Under the pieces are notes generated by a model. The model worked only from the letters and a program-made list of their open reading frames with translations. It had not been told where the DNA came from and did no database searches. From contig CAJTWM010000011.1 of the NCBI GenBank assembly GCA_910579805.1, positions 41,870-105,869 on the forward strand: a stretch of 64,000 bases of DNA, given 5' to 3'. This document shows, piece by piece, positions 52,276-62,300 of this stretch. Position numbers and translations under genes: made by a program. Each line of letters opens with the position of its first letter. The first letter of the stretch is position 1. The stretch is from an uncultured Lachnospiraceae bacterium (GTDB lineage: Bacteria; Bacillota; Clostridia; Lachnospirales; Lachnospiraceae).

Positions 52276-52650
52276 CTATTCCACGCACGCAATCACTTCT
52301 ACTTCGCAAAGCACCTTTTTGGGGAGCTCTTTTACCGCTACGCAGCTTCTAGCCGGTTTTTCCGTAAAATATTTTTCATATACGCCGTTAAACGCTCCAA
52401 AGTCCTCCATATTTGCCAAAAAACAGGTGGTTTTTACGACTTTGGCATAATCGCTTCCCGCCGCCTCCAATAAACCGCCGATATTTCTCATGACCTGTTC
52501 TGCCTGTTCCTCGATTGTACCGCCTTTGATCTCTCCCGTAGCAGGATCGAGCGGGATCTGTCCCGAAGCAAATAGCATATTGTTTACAATGATCCCCTGT
52601 GAGTAGGGTCCGATTGCAGCCGGAGCCTTATCCGTCGTTACTTTTTTCAT
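52276..52650 (-). CDS. RidA-family enamine/imine deaminase
   Basis: 124 residues from ATG 52650 (GGAG 6 nt upstream), the standard RidA length. APAAIGPYSQGIIVNNMLFA, SGQIPLDPATGEI, FLANMEDFGAFNGVYEKYF and PARSCVAVKELPK (Arg that holds the substrate carboxylate) are all present. Hydrolyses reactive 2-aminoacrylate-type enamines formed by PLP enzymes. Trimeric and cytosolic. Next gene downstream (23 bp) is aroK. Confidence 0.93.
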   Translation of the reverse strand: MKKVTTDKAPAAIGPYSQGIIVNNMLFASGQIPLDPATGEIKGGTIEEQAEQVMRNIGGLLEAAGSDYAKVVKTTCFLANMEDFGAFNGVYEKYFTEKPARSCVAVKELPKKVLCEVEVIACVE

Positions 52651-52771
52651 AGTTTTCTCCATTTCTGCGCCGCTCTGTTGCATAGCTCCCTATCACGGAG
52701 CGGAAGTTTGGCCAAGCGGCGCGCAGTCCCAAACCCGTTGTCGAAGACGATCAGCCTTCCATCTTTTTATG

Positions 52772-53017
52772 TTACTTTTTCGGCGGATCTTCGTCAAATT
52801 GAACGGTAACGTAAAAGCCTCTTTCGTTTTTAACAATGTCCGTTACGATCCCCTCTCTCGCATAGAGTTTTTCACGGAAAGGAAAATTCCCCGACATGGC
52901 AAGAGCCGGATCTATCGTATAATAGTAATTGCTTGGAAGCACTCCCTCCGTTACCGTTACCTTTTGTCCGGCCGTAAGCAGTCCCTGCCTTTCCATTTTA
53001 AATTCCATACTCCGCAT
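52772..53017 (-). CDS. Small conserved hypothetical protein
   Basis: 81 residues, no membrane helix or signal. KMERQGLLTAGQKVTVTEGV, NYYYTIDPALAMSGNFPFRE and REGIVTDIVKNERGFYVTVQ suggest an all-beta, SH3- or PRC-like fold. I do not recognise a named family. Codon use is like its neighbours. Between ridA and a FAD-dependent protein, on the same strand but with 72 and 121 bp gaps. The ribosome site (GGCGGTG) is moderate; the start could be at an internal Met. Confidence 0.65.
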   Translation of the reverse strand: MRSMEFKMERQGLLTAGQKVTVTEGVLPSNYYYTIDPALAMSGNFPFREKLYAREGIVTDIVKNERGFYVTVQFDEDPPKK

Positions 53018-53089
53018 GATCTACACCGCCATTCTTTATTAAATATAAAGTATACTCAGTCTTCAGCCAAAATACAAGTTCCTTTCAAG

Positions 53090-54349
53090 CTAAAAGTGTT
53101 TAATAGCGTTAAAAAAAGAATCCGCCAGTTCTATTGCTTTTTCCGTTACCGCGTCGGAATTATAATGCTCCCACTCTCCCCATCTTCCGAGTCCGAACAC
53201 CCCTCTCTTCCCGCACCATTCCAAAACTTCTTTCATAACTTCCGGTTTCTCTACGGTATTTAACGGATAGGCATATTGGTTTACATAAGAAAAACGGTCT
53301 TCCCTTTTTACCGCCCTGACTTTATTGGTCTCCGTCCAGTACCCTTTTGATCCCGGGCAGAAATTGTGCCGCACCAAAATGCGATGGTAGGAAGTCGTTT
53401 CCTCCGGATAGTAGATCCATTGTGCTTCCGTTTCCAGCCTTTCGGGAACGTACTCCACGACAATGCCGCCATACTTCAACGTCCCGATCTTTTCCTGCAA
53501 AGTTTCCGGCATGCCGTTCAATTCCTGAAATTCTGTCCACGGTATCGTATTGACCACTACTTCTCCCTGATAGGCCTTCTGCGGACCATTGTTCCGGTTT
53601 TCTGCCGGATCACCGGTTCTGACCGTATTAGTCAAAAAGTCTATGACACGAATGTCGGTATTGTAGCATATCCTGTCATCCAGCTTTTCCGCCATCCGTT
53701 TCCACAACTCTCCGTAACCGTATTTCTTAGGATAATAGAACCGGGCATGGCCCGGCTGGGTTCCATACGCCTTTTTCGTAAGACAGCTAAGGAGGGTTTC
53801 CTCAAAAGAAACATTCGGCAGCTTGTACAGCCAATAAGTACCCAACCGGTCAAGTTCCTCCCCGAACATTTTTCTGTTATATGGGATCATATAGTCCTCT
53901 GCGATCCGCTCCCCCAGTTTCCAGTAGATCCATTCTACGAACCCCTGCGGCATGGGCGTGTTCAGGTTACATCCTGCTACGGCGATAGATTTCAAATAAG
54001 CTACCTGCTTTTCCAGACTCATCTGCCAGATATTCGCCTCGATTGGATGACCGATCCGGTCGTCCCCTAACTGTATCTTTGTATTTCTTTCATATTCGTC
54101 CCATTCCGCCTCCGGCATAAAACGGAACAAAAACGCATTTACCTCCGGACGGCGCACGTCCAAAAAATGACCGCCGCCGATGTCCAGCGGACTCCCGTCC
54201 ACCGTCATGCTCCGGCACAGCCCCCCTGCCTCATTTTCCTTCTCCAGTACTAAAAAATCCGTCTCTCCCCGTTCCAAAAGCCGGTTCGCAAAGCTAAGCC
54301 CCGCAGGTCCCGCCCCCAGAATCAAATACTTATATTTTTCTTTTCCCAT
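53090..54349 (-). CDS. FAD-dependent amine-oxidase/UDP-galactopyranose mutase-like protein
   Basis: 419 residues from ATG 54349 (GGAGGAG 2-8 nt upstream). Dinucleotide motif LILGAGPAGLSFANRLL, then FLVLEKENEAGGLCRSM (Glu binding the ribose, GG motif), DIGGGHFLDV and EDYMIPYNRKMFGEELDRLG, a pattern found in UDP-galactopyranose mutase and protoporphyrinogen oxidase-like proteins. The C-terminal FAD part is around 380-405 (GVFGLGRWGEWEHYNSD). Which reaction it performs is uncertain. It lies 75 bp downstream of a GT-C gene, suggesting surface-sugar metabolism. Confidence 0.75.
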   Translation of the reverse strand: MGKEKYKYLILGAGPAGLSFANRLLERGETDFLVLEKENEAGGLCRSMTVDGSPLDIGGGHFLDVRRPEVNAFLFRFMPEAEWDEYERNTKIQLGDDRIGHPIEANIWQMSLEKQVAYLKSIAVAGCNLNTPMPQGFVEWIYWKLGERIAEDYMIPYNRKMFGEELDRLGTYWLYKLPNVSFEETLLSCLTKKAYGTQPGHARFYYPKKYGYGELWKRMAEKLDDRICYNTDIRVIDFLTNTVRTGDPAENRNNGPQKAYQGEVVVNTIPWTEFQELNGMPETLQEKIGTLKYGGIVVEYVPERLETEAQWIYYPEETTSYHRILVRHNFCPGSKGYWTETNKVRAVKREDRFSYVNQYAYPLNTVEKPEVMKEVLEWCGKRGVFGLGRWGEWEHYNSDAVTEKAIELADSFFNAIKHF

Positions 54350-54423
54350 ATCTCCTCCCCTGTAACGGCCCGGTCCCTGCCGGTTTCCATCCATGCAACA
54401 ATCGGTCTATGTTTTCACAAATA

Positions 54424-56025
54424 TCAATATCCTAACAGATCGTCGTAATATCCGGTATTCATCCTCCAGATCATTTTAAACCGTTCCCACGACCAAAGAT
54501 CGCCTTTGATCACAATACTGAGGGCATCATAAAACTGACGGAGATTTTCATCTTCGATACAATTTTCTCCGGTCACTACCGTCTCTTCATAGCCCGCGGG
54601 AATCTGCCGCTGCATGTGGCCGATCCTCCAGTGTTCGTCATAAACTGCCGGAAGTCTGGCAAGAAAAGCGTCGGCCAGACCGTAGGCGTCATACACATGC
54701 ACTCCTTCCAGATAGTAATACACTAAAATACCGGATGCGCCGCGTAAAAGCTCGCCGCCCGGATGTTCCCTCGACAACATCTCTTCCACTTCTACCGTAT
54801 TGAACGTCTTTGTGACCGCGCCTTCATAATCTCCGTCTTTTGTCTGCAGATATGCCAAAAGACCGGTTGTAGGAATATAATATCCTCTTTCGTCCGCCAC
54901 GTCCATACACTGCATCAGGTATTTATCCCCCGTCCACAAATATCTTTTTCCCTCTATCGTCCCAAAAGACAGGGCAAACAAAATACATGCGGCAGCCGCC
55001 ATATTTACGCCCGTCATAAGCGTTCTGGTCCGTTCTTCCCGTGTTTCTTCCCCAAACAATACCGTCAGCCCGCATACAGAAGAAAAAAACGGCACGGTCA
55101 GATGCCTGCCCAGCATAAAATCTCCCCCGATATAAACCACATAGGCAAGATAGCACCATGCTCCCGCTGCAAAAAGAATATGTTTCCTGCTTTTCTTCGC
55201 AATAGCCAGAATACCGTAAAGAAGCGGCGCCAAAAGCAGGATCGGGTCGTTAAAAAGCGCGGTGATCATATAGGATATCCCTCTGGAAAGATAATTGGTG
55301 AAAGGAAGTCCGGTTCCCAGCTTGATATACGCCGTATTCGGAAAAAGAAACCCATAATAGACCACGGAAAAAATCTCCCACATCCAAAAAGGAAATACGC
55401 CAGCTATCCCGACGCCGACCGATTTTATTATGGAAATATTTCTTTTTTTTGCAAAAAAGAAAATGGAAAAGGCCGCCGGAGCCACAATCAGGACATTATC
55501 CATTCTGGCTCCCATCAGTACGCCGATCACAAAAGCGATAAAAAACAGATCCCGTTTTCCGTATTCTTCTTTTCTTACCGCAAGGAAATAGAAAAGAGCC
55601 GTCATAAGAAACAACAGGCAATTCTCCAGCCCCGACGTGGCGTAAGTGACAAAACCGCTGGCGCCGCCGAGACAGAGCAGCGTGAACAGAACCGACTGGT
55701 AATTTTTACAAAATTTAAAAAATACGAACCATACCGCCGCGCCCGAACAGACCAGACAAGTCAATATCCCGCTTAAATACATATCCCCAAAAACCGCATA
55801 CACTCCCGCTACCAGCAGTGTAAAAAGAGGACAGGTACTTGCGTTGACCCTTTCACCGATATTGTATACAAAACCGTTTCCGTTTACCAGATTTTTTGCC
55901 ATCACATAAGCATGATAAGCGTCGTCGCAGTTCCATGCCAATATTGTGATCAAAAACATTACCGTGATAAAAGCCGCGCTTCTTGCAACTGTAAGGCCTT
56001 CTATTTCTCTTAATTTATCTCTCAT
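54424..56025 (-). CDS. GT-C membrane glycosyltransferase, AftB-like
   Basis: 533 residues, about nine helices. First loop AWNCDDAYHAYVMAKNLVNG then FVYNIGERVNASTCPLFTLL, and further on YIGGDFMLGRHLTVPFF. The combination DDAY...NGNGFVYN-x-GERV...CPL-F-LL plus GGDFM-x-GR is that of the actinobacterial arabinofuranosyl/mannosyltransferase-like family (AftB, LanI-like). The C-terminal ~180 residues are soluble and outside. ATG 56025 follows GGGGG by 5 nt. Substrates unknown; donor would be a polyprenyl-phosphate sugar. Confidence 0.78.
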   Translation of the reverse strand: MRDKLREIEGLTVARSAAFITVMFLITILAWNCDDAYHAYVMAKNLVNGNGFVYNIGERVNASTCPLFTLLVAGVYAVFGDMYLSGILTCLVCSGAAVWFVFFKFCKNYQSVLFTLLCLGGASGFVTYATSGLENCLLFLMTALFYFLAVRKEEYGKRDLFFIAFVIGVLMGARMDNVLIVAPAAFSIFFFAKKRNISIIKSVGVGIAGVFPFWMWEIFSVVYYGFLFPNTAYIKLGTGLPFTNYLSRGISYMITALFNDPILLLAPLLYGILAIAKKSRKHILFAAGAWCYLAYVVYIGGDFMLGRHLTVPFFSSVCGLTVLFGEETREERTRTLMTGVNMAAAACILFALSFGTIEGKRYLWTGDKYLMQCMDVADERGYYIPTTGLLAYLQTKDGDYEGAVTKTFNTVEVEEMLSREHPGGELLRGASGILVYYYLEGVHVYDAYGLADAFLARLPAVYDEHWRIGHMQRQIPAGYEETVVTGENCIEDENLRQFYDALSIVIKGDLWSWERFKMIWRMNTGYYDDLLGY

Positions 56026-56262
56026 GATAACCCCCATGATTCCGCTTTGCAGACTTGGCATTTCTAAGGCAGCGACGCCGCTTTTTTAAAAATGCCCTCT
56101 CTGCCATTTACCGTATTCCTACTGCACCGGACAAATTGCCGGCTCCAGCCGTCATAAAGATACCGGGTGACCAGACGGTTATCCCAAGTATTCCCTTTTA
56201 TGACCGTCCTTAAAAATACAAGTAGTTACATTATAGTATAAAATGGAAAGATATACAAATAG

Positions 56263-56301
56263 AAGTGGACGTTTCCCCGCTCCGGGTCTCTTCGTCCGCT
56301 T
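56263..56301 (-). terminator. Probable terminator of the large surface protease gene
   Basis: AAGTGGACG (56263-56271) pairs with CGTCCGCTT (56293-56301) with one mismatch and a 21-nt GC-rich loop; directly after the stop of the gene at 56302. The tail is only weakly T-rich. The rest of 56026-56262 holds no recognisable feature. Confidence 0.5.
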
Positions 56302-59300
56302 TTATATAACCGTATAAACCTCTTTTCTTACTATCGTGAACTTTACCGTAACACTGCCGCCATACAGACCGGTTCCGCTTACCGTAACGCTGCCCTTATT
56401 TTTCCCTGCCGTCACATTCGCACCGTAGGCCAGCGTATAATCTCCGGCATTTTCTGCCGCGCCCTCTGCGTTTTGGCCACTTTGTGAACCGTTTCGCAAT
56501 TTCTTCAGGCCATAGGCCTGCACCAGCGTATTTTCCTCCCTTATCCCTGCCCGCTTTGCCGCCTTTACTGCCTGCGCGTCTCCATAGTAAACCGTTACCT
56601 CCGGCCTTACCTGCCCCCCGGTATAAGTAAGCTGCTCTTTTTCTTGGGAAATCACAACATAAAGACGATTTTCCGTCAGTTTCGTTTGATAGACCGTTAC
56701 ATCCACACGAATCCTTCCTTCGTAGCCGCTCTCTTCCTTTGCCGTGATTACCGCGTAGGGTCTCTTCCCGTCAGTCTCTGTCTGTGCAACGGTTCCTTCC
56801 GCCGCTTCCTGTAAGGCTGTAAGGTAGTTCTTTACTTCCGTCTGGGTGCAATGATAGTAAGCGACGTCATAGTCCTTTTTCGTATGTAACGCCTGCTTTT
56901 TGTCCACCGCTTTCACTTTCGGACGGTATTCGTATCCGTCCGCTCTGGTCCGGTCAAAAGCTATCGCCTGCGAAGTAACCGCTAAACTCTCATTTCCTTC
57001 TAACGGCGCCTTGTCGATCCTAAATGCGATCTCCAGACTGCCCGTGTAGTTTCCTTTCCCTTTGATCTTCATGACGGGAAGGGGCGTGATACCATCCTTC
57101 GTTATCGTTTTATTGCCGCCATAGCTTACCGTATAATCCCTTCCCTCTTTCAGCGTCAAGCCCTCTTTGTTTTTCAGTATTATCCGGTCCGAGATCTTTG
57201 CGCCCTCTTTGGTATACCATACTTTTCCGGTAAACCGCATTCCGTTATCCGTGTATTCGATACCGCCGTTTTCACCGCCTTCCTCCAAAGTTCCCTGCTC
57301 TGCGCCCGGCGCCGCTGTAATCGTAACCGTATCTCTTTCCGTTCCTTGTGCGAAAAGTTCTGTGGGACGGATCTGAAAGGTTTTTTTGAAACTTCCGGTA
57401 TAGCCGGAAGAAGGCTTTGCCGTAAACGTCATGGACGCCGTTCCCTTTTTCAGATTGTTCTTATAACTGATCGTATAATCTTTTCGGTAAGTAAGCGCCG
57501 CCCCGTCTTTCGTACTTTTCAGCAGGACTCCGTTTTGTGTCAGCGCCTTTCCCGTATAGTCCAGAAAATCCTCCAGCCCATCCACACGGATGTTTTTTGC
57601 GTTAAATGCCGTTCCCGTAATGCGGAATGTGAGCTTCTTCGTTCCGCTATATTTTCCCACGCCTTCCAAGATCAGAACGGCGGTTCCGACAGCCTGATTG
57701 TCCTGATAACTTACCTTGTAATCCTCTCCGTATTTTAAATATTTCCCGCCTATCTTTACGGTAAAGACCTCTTCTTTGTCTGCCTCGTTTGCCGTATCCA
57801 TTACGATCTGTCCGCCGATTTTTGTAAACCCGTAATACTTCTTTGCAGAAACGTCATAATAGCCCGGATTCAGCAGGATCTCCTGTCCCGTATACTCCGC
57901 TTTTTTTTGCTTCTTCCCCAATGTCACGGAAGCGTTTTTCATCAGGCGGGCTTTGTCCGACACATAAACGACCTTACTGACCGAACCGCAGTAATTTCCT
58001 TTTCCGGTGACCGTCAATAAAAAGGTGCCTTCGGCTCCGGCAGGGATCGTCGGCATCGTTACCGTTTCCCGACCCATACCTGCCGTTCCCAGCTCGCGTC
58101 CTGCCGTCCAAATCTCTTTTTCCTGATCGTATACCGCCTCAGAAAGCCTCAAACTATAATCCCGTCCGGCTTTCATCGCTTTTTTATATTTGACAGACCC
58201 GAAAGGCTTTTGTCCGTTCTTTGCATTTACGGTCAGCTGTTCCGAATATTTTATGGTAAATCCCTTGGCAGGCTCCGTCCCGCCTTCCCCACCGGCGGCG
58301 GCGATGCTGACCGGATCGATATGAAAATTCCTGTATACCGTCCCCTGATAATTGCCCTTTCCCGTGATCGTCACATAGGGCAGATCCTTTGTAAAACCGT
58401 TATCCCCCTCTTCGCCCGTCGCGCAAGTGCCGCCTGTCTTTTGAACGGTATCCGCATTCGTATTATTATGATACTTTATGGTATAGTCCTTACCCTGTTT
58501 CAGCAATACGATATCCGCGCCGGTCTGATCCGGCGCATATACCTGAATCGCCGGTTTGACCGGGCTGCCGGTATACGTCTGATTTTTGATCTCCTGCACC
58601 TGCAGTTCCGTAAACTCCATGCCTGTTTTGACGGGCGCTACAAGCCAGCCCGCATACAAGGTCATATTTCTCTCTACGGTGTCCGCATCAAAATCCCATT
58701 TTTCAGTACAAAGGCCGTCTTTATACCATCCCAAAAAACGGTATCCCTCCGCCTGAGGCCGGACCGGCTCTTCGATCCTTCCCCCCTTACCCGAAACTAC
58801 CGCCGGAGGGATTGCCGCGCCATGGCCCGACATATCAAAAGTGACTGTATAAATGATCCTTTCGTCCATACATTTTAGGTTCAGTATCAGGACGGCGTTT
58901 TCGTAATTAGAAAAGGAAACCTCTACGATAATCTGCGCCTGATCGCCTTCTTTTCCGGCGTTCGTGCCATAGTGCAGCACGCCTCCGTCAAGGTACGGCG
59001 TTTCGGAAAAGAACTCTCTGCCGTCGGCAGCGCCGGCAGTATAGCTGAGACGGTAATCCGTGATCTCTCCGTAGTCCGTAAAACGGCTTTCCACATCCAG
59101 ACTCCGGGCCGGTTGCGCTTTATCGCAAGGAAATGTGAGCGCAAGGGTCTGTCCTTCGGGCGCTGCCGCCTTCCGGATCGTAAATTGACCGGTGGCCGTA
59201 CCTATGTAATCCTTTTTTCCCGTCACGGTCACAAAAGCCGTACCCGCATTAATATTATTCTCATAAACCGTCGTGTAGTCCGTTCCTTCCGTCAGTACCG

Positions 59301-62300
59301 TACCCGTCCGCGCAAGTTTCACCTCAAGGGCGGGCGTTTGGGGCGTACCGTCATAAACGCATTCCCCCTCCGGATTCTCGTCGGACAACCGGATACTTAG
59401 CGAATCTTCTTTTAGGATATAAACAGCTTTCAGTTCGATCTCCGCCCTGATCTCTTTTCCCGTCTCCCCATCCCTATAAGTTATGACCAATCGTTTCGTC
59501 CCCGGTAAGGACATATCAATCTCATCGGCGTTGGTAGTATAGGATGAGGCCGTAAGCTCTGCGGATACGCCTTTACCGTTCACATAAGTCACCGACAGAT
59601 CGTCCAGACCTAACTCTTCCCCGCACACATAGTCTGTTTTTGTCTTCCGGACGATCAGACAGAATACCTCCGGTTTTTTATTTTTCAGGATCAGCATACT
59701 GTAATCCAATTCTTCCGGCAGTACGGAGACTGCCGTCCCATCCGGCTGGTACCATATGTCTCCGTCCGCAGCGGGCAGCGTAACGGCATATTTTACATTA
59801 CAGGGCGTATAAATCTTAGCCAACTGCGTGCATCCCCCGAACATATCGGTCATATCCGTTACGTTACCTGAATCAAAATGGCTCAGGTCCAAAGACTGCA
59901 GCCGGGTGTTTCCCTGAAACATCCCTCGCATATCCGTTACATTGGACGTATCAAATCCGCTCAGATCCGGATCGTTTAAATCAGAACAGCCTGCAAACAT
60001 CCCCGCCATATTGGTTACATTGCTTGTATCAAACCCATCCAGATCCACAGCCTGCAAACGATGGCATTCGTAAAACAGCCCGCTTGCATCGGTCATGCCC
60101 GTCACATTGATTTCGGCCGACAGGATATCCGTTTTCGCATAAGGATGCCAGGGCGCTCTTCCGGCGCCGCTCCTATAGCCTGCCGTGGTATTATATGCCG
60201 TTGCATTGTATGCCATGGCATTGTATGCTATGGTATCGTATGCCCCGCTTATAGGTGCAAATTCTCCGGTCCCTTCCACGGTCAGTTTTCCGTTTTGGTC
60301 GATAAACCATATCAGGTCTTCATAACTGCCGCCTGCAATATCCTCTTCCTCCGTTACCTTTACATTGCAGACCGCCGTTACAGGATTTCCCTTATAATCC
60401 GCCGTTTTCACTGTAATCACGGCATTCCCCTGGCCGGTTCCGGTAATCAGGCCGTCCTGTGTCACCGTCGCTACTTTTTCGTTTGAAGTTTCATAGCTTA
60501 CTGTCGCTGCCGCGCCCTCGGGCAGCGCGGGCCGTTTTACGATCTGCAGTTTACACACCCTGTTTCTGGCAAGTTCAAAGTCTGCTTTGGCCAGTTCCAA
60601 TTTCATGCCGTAATACCGATAAGAAACTTCCGACACCGGGCTGATCTCTTCTCCCCTGACCGCTACCGCTTTGACCGTTACGTCTTTTGTGACTGTAAAA
60701 GGTTCCCTATATCTGACGCTGTTTTCCGTCGGCGTGGTTCCGTCCAGCGTGTAATAGATCCTTGCGCCTTCGCTTGATTTTATTGTGATAACTTGTCCTT
60801 CTTCCAGTATCCCCGTATCGGGAGCAGGCGTAAAGACCGGCGCTGCCAAAGGCTCCACATCGTCCATGTCGACAGTCAGGGCATTGATACGGAAATTATA
60901 AAGGGACGCGCTTTGGGCAGGATCGGCCGTATCGATCCATTTTCGTCCGTTAAACCAAAAGCTCTGCCCTAAATGAGTCTGATTTTCATATAACACCTGA
61001 AAAGAACTGCTCACGGCCCGGTCCGCACCCGTCCCGTCTATATTGATGCTTTTAGACGCAGGAATGCCTATCACTACCGCCATATAGTCGCCTTTTGCAA
61101 AGGCAGCCGTTTCCGGCAGATCTATCGTATAAAGGCCGGCATAGCCCGTCGTACCCGTGACCGGCGTCTCAAGCAGCGGCTCTCCGGATTCCGGATCCTG
61201 TACGACGCCGTCCTCCAATTGAGGATTTTTGTAGACCTGAATACGATAATCCACCTTATCGGAGTTTAACATCACAGACACTGCCGCCAGACTTTCCCCA
61301 TCGCTTTTTACCTGATAAACCTGCGCTATCCTGACGGCTCCCCCGAATCTGAGAGCGGAAAAGTAGGTCGTATTCCCGTAGAAGTAATTATGGTCATAGG
61401 TATCCGCAGCGGCGGCTACCGCAACGGACGCAGGATTCCCGCTGCCTAAAGACTGGTCTTCGTATGAAATGTAAAAATAACCGTTTTCGCCGAACCGTTC
61501 CCCCCAACTGTTTTTTACGATCCACGCACCGTCGCCTTCCGGCTTATAAACATTCTCATATCTGCTGTTCCCAAAATGCCCGGCCGGAAACTCGTCGTCC
61601 CATCCTACTATCGTAACCGCATGATTGGTAGAAGAACCGTTCGGATTATAATAAGCGTCCGTATCGTCGTTAAAGTAAGGGTCCGCATCATAATAAGACC
61701 ATTGCACGCACCCATAGTCTGCGATCAGTTTTTTGACCGCATCGATCTTTTCTTCCCGGCTCGCTTCTTTGGTAGGGACAAAATAAAAATCATGGGCTAA
61801 AACCGCCGTGTCCTGCGCATAAGAGGCATCTATTTTTTCCGGCGCCGTAGAAGCGTTAGAATACGGATAAGCAGACTCTATGGCAGCCCCCTGCCAGTTC
61901 ATCAGCCTGATTGCGGACATATAGGCGTTTCCCCCTGCCATAAGATAAGTATTGTCAGGTGAAGAAGTGATCCTGTCGTCGCTTGCATTTCCCAGCATGT
62001 CCGAACCCGTATTTCTGGAAAAATAGGCCAAATGCCGTTCCGACAGGTCGATCGAATTGTCAGAAAGTCCCTGCCTGATCATGGAATTTTCCAATAACGC
62101 CATCGTGGCAAAGGCCCAGCATGTCCCCCACGGATTTTGATTTTTGACTGATGTCATCTCTTCCGGCGCTTTCATACGCGGATCGTATTGGGGCGCAGTG
62201 ATGTCGGCTTTGGATACGCCGTAAAAAGAAGCGTTTCCAAAACCGGCATAAATATCCGTTCCGTCTATTTCAAACGGAATCAGGGTGTTGGCATGTATCC

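Noticed and set aside
54763..55776. Open frame of about 340 codons on the plus strand
   Set aside because: Antisense to the AftB-like gene; the translation has the composition of a complementary-strand artefact.
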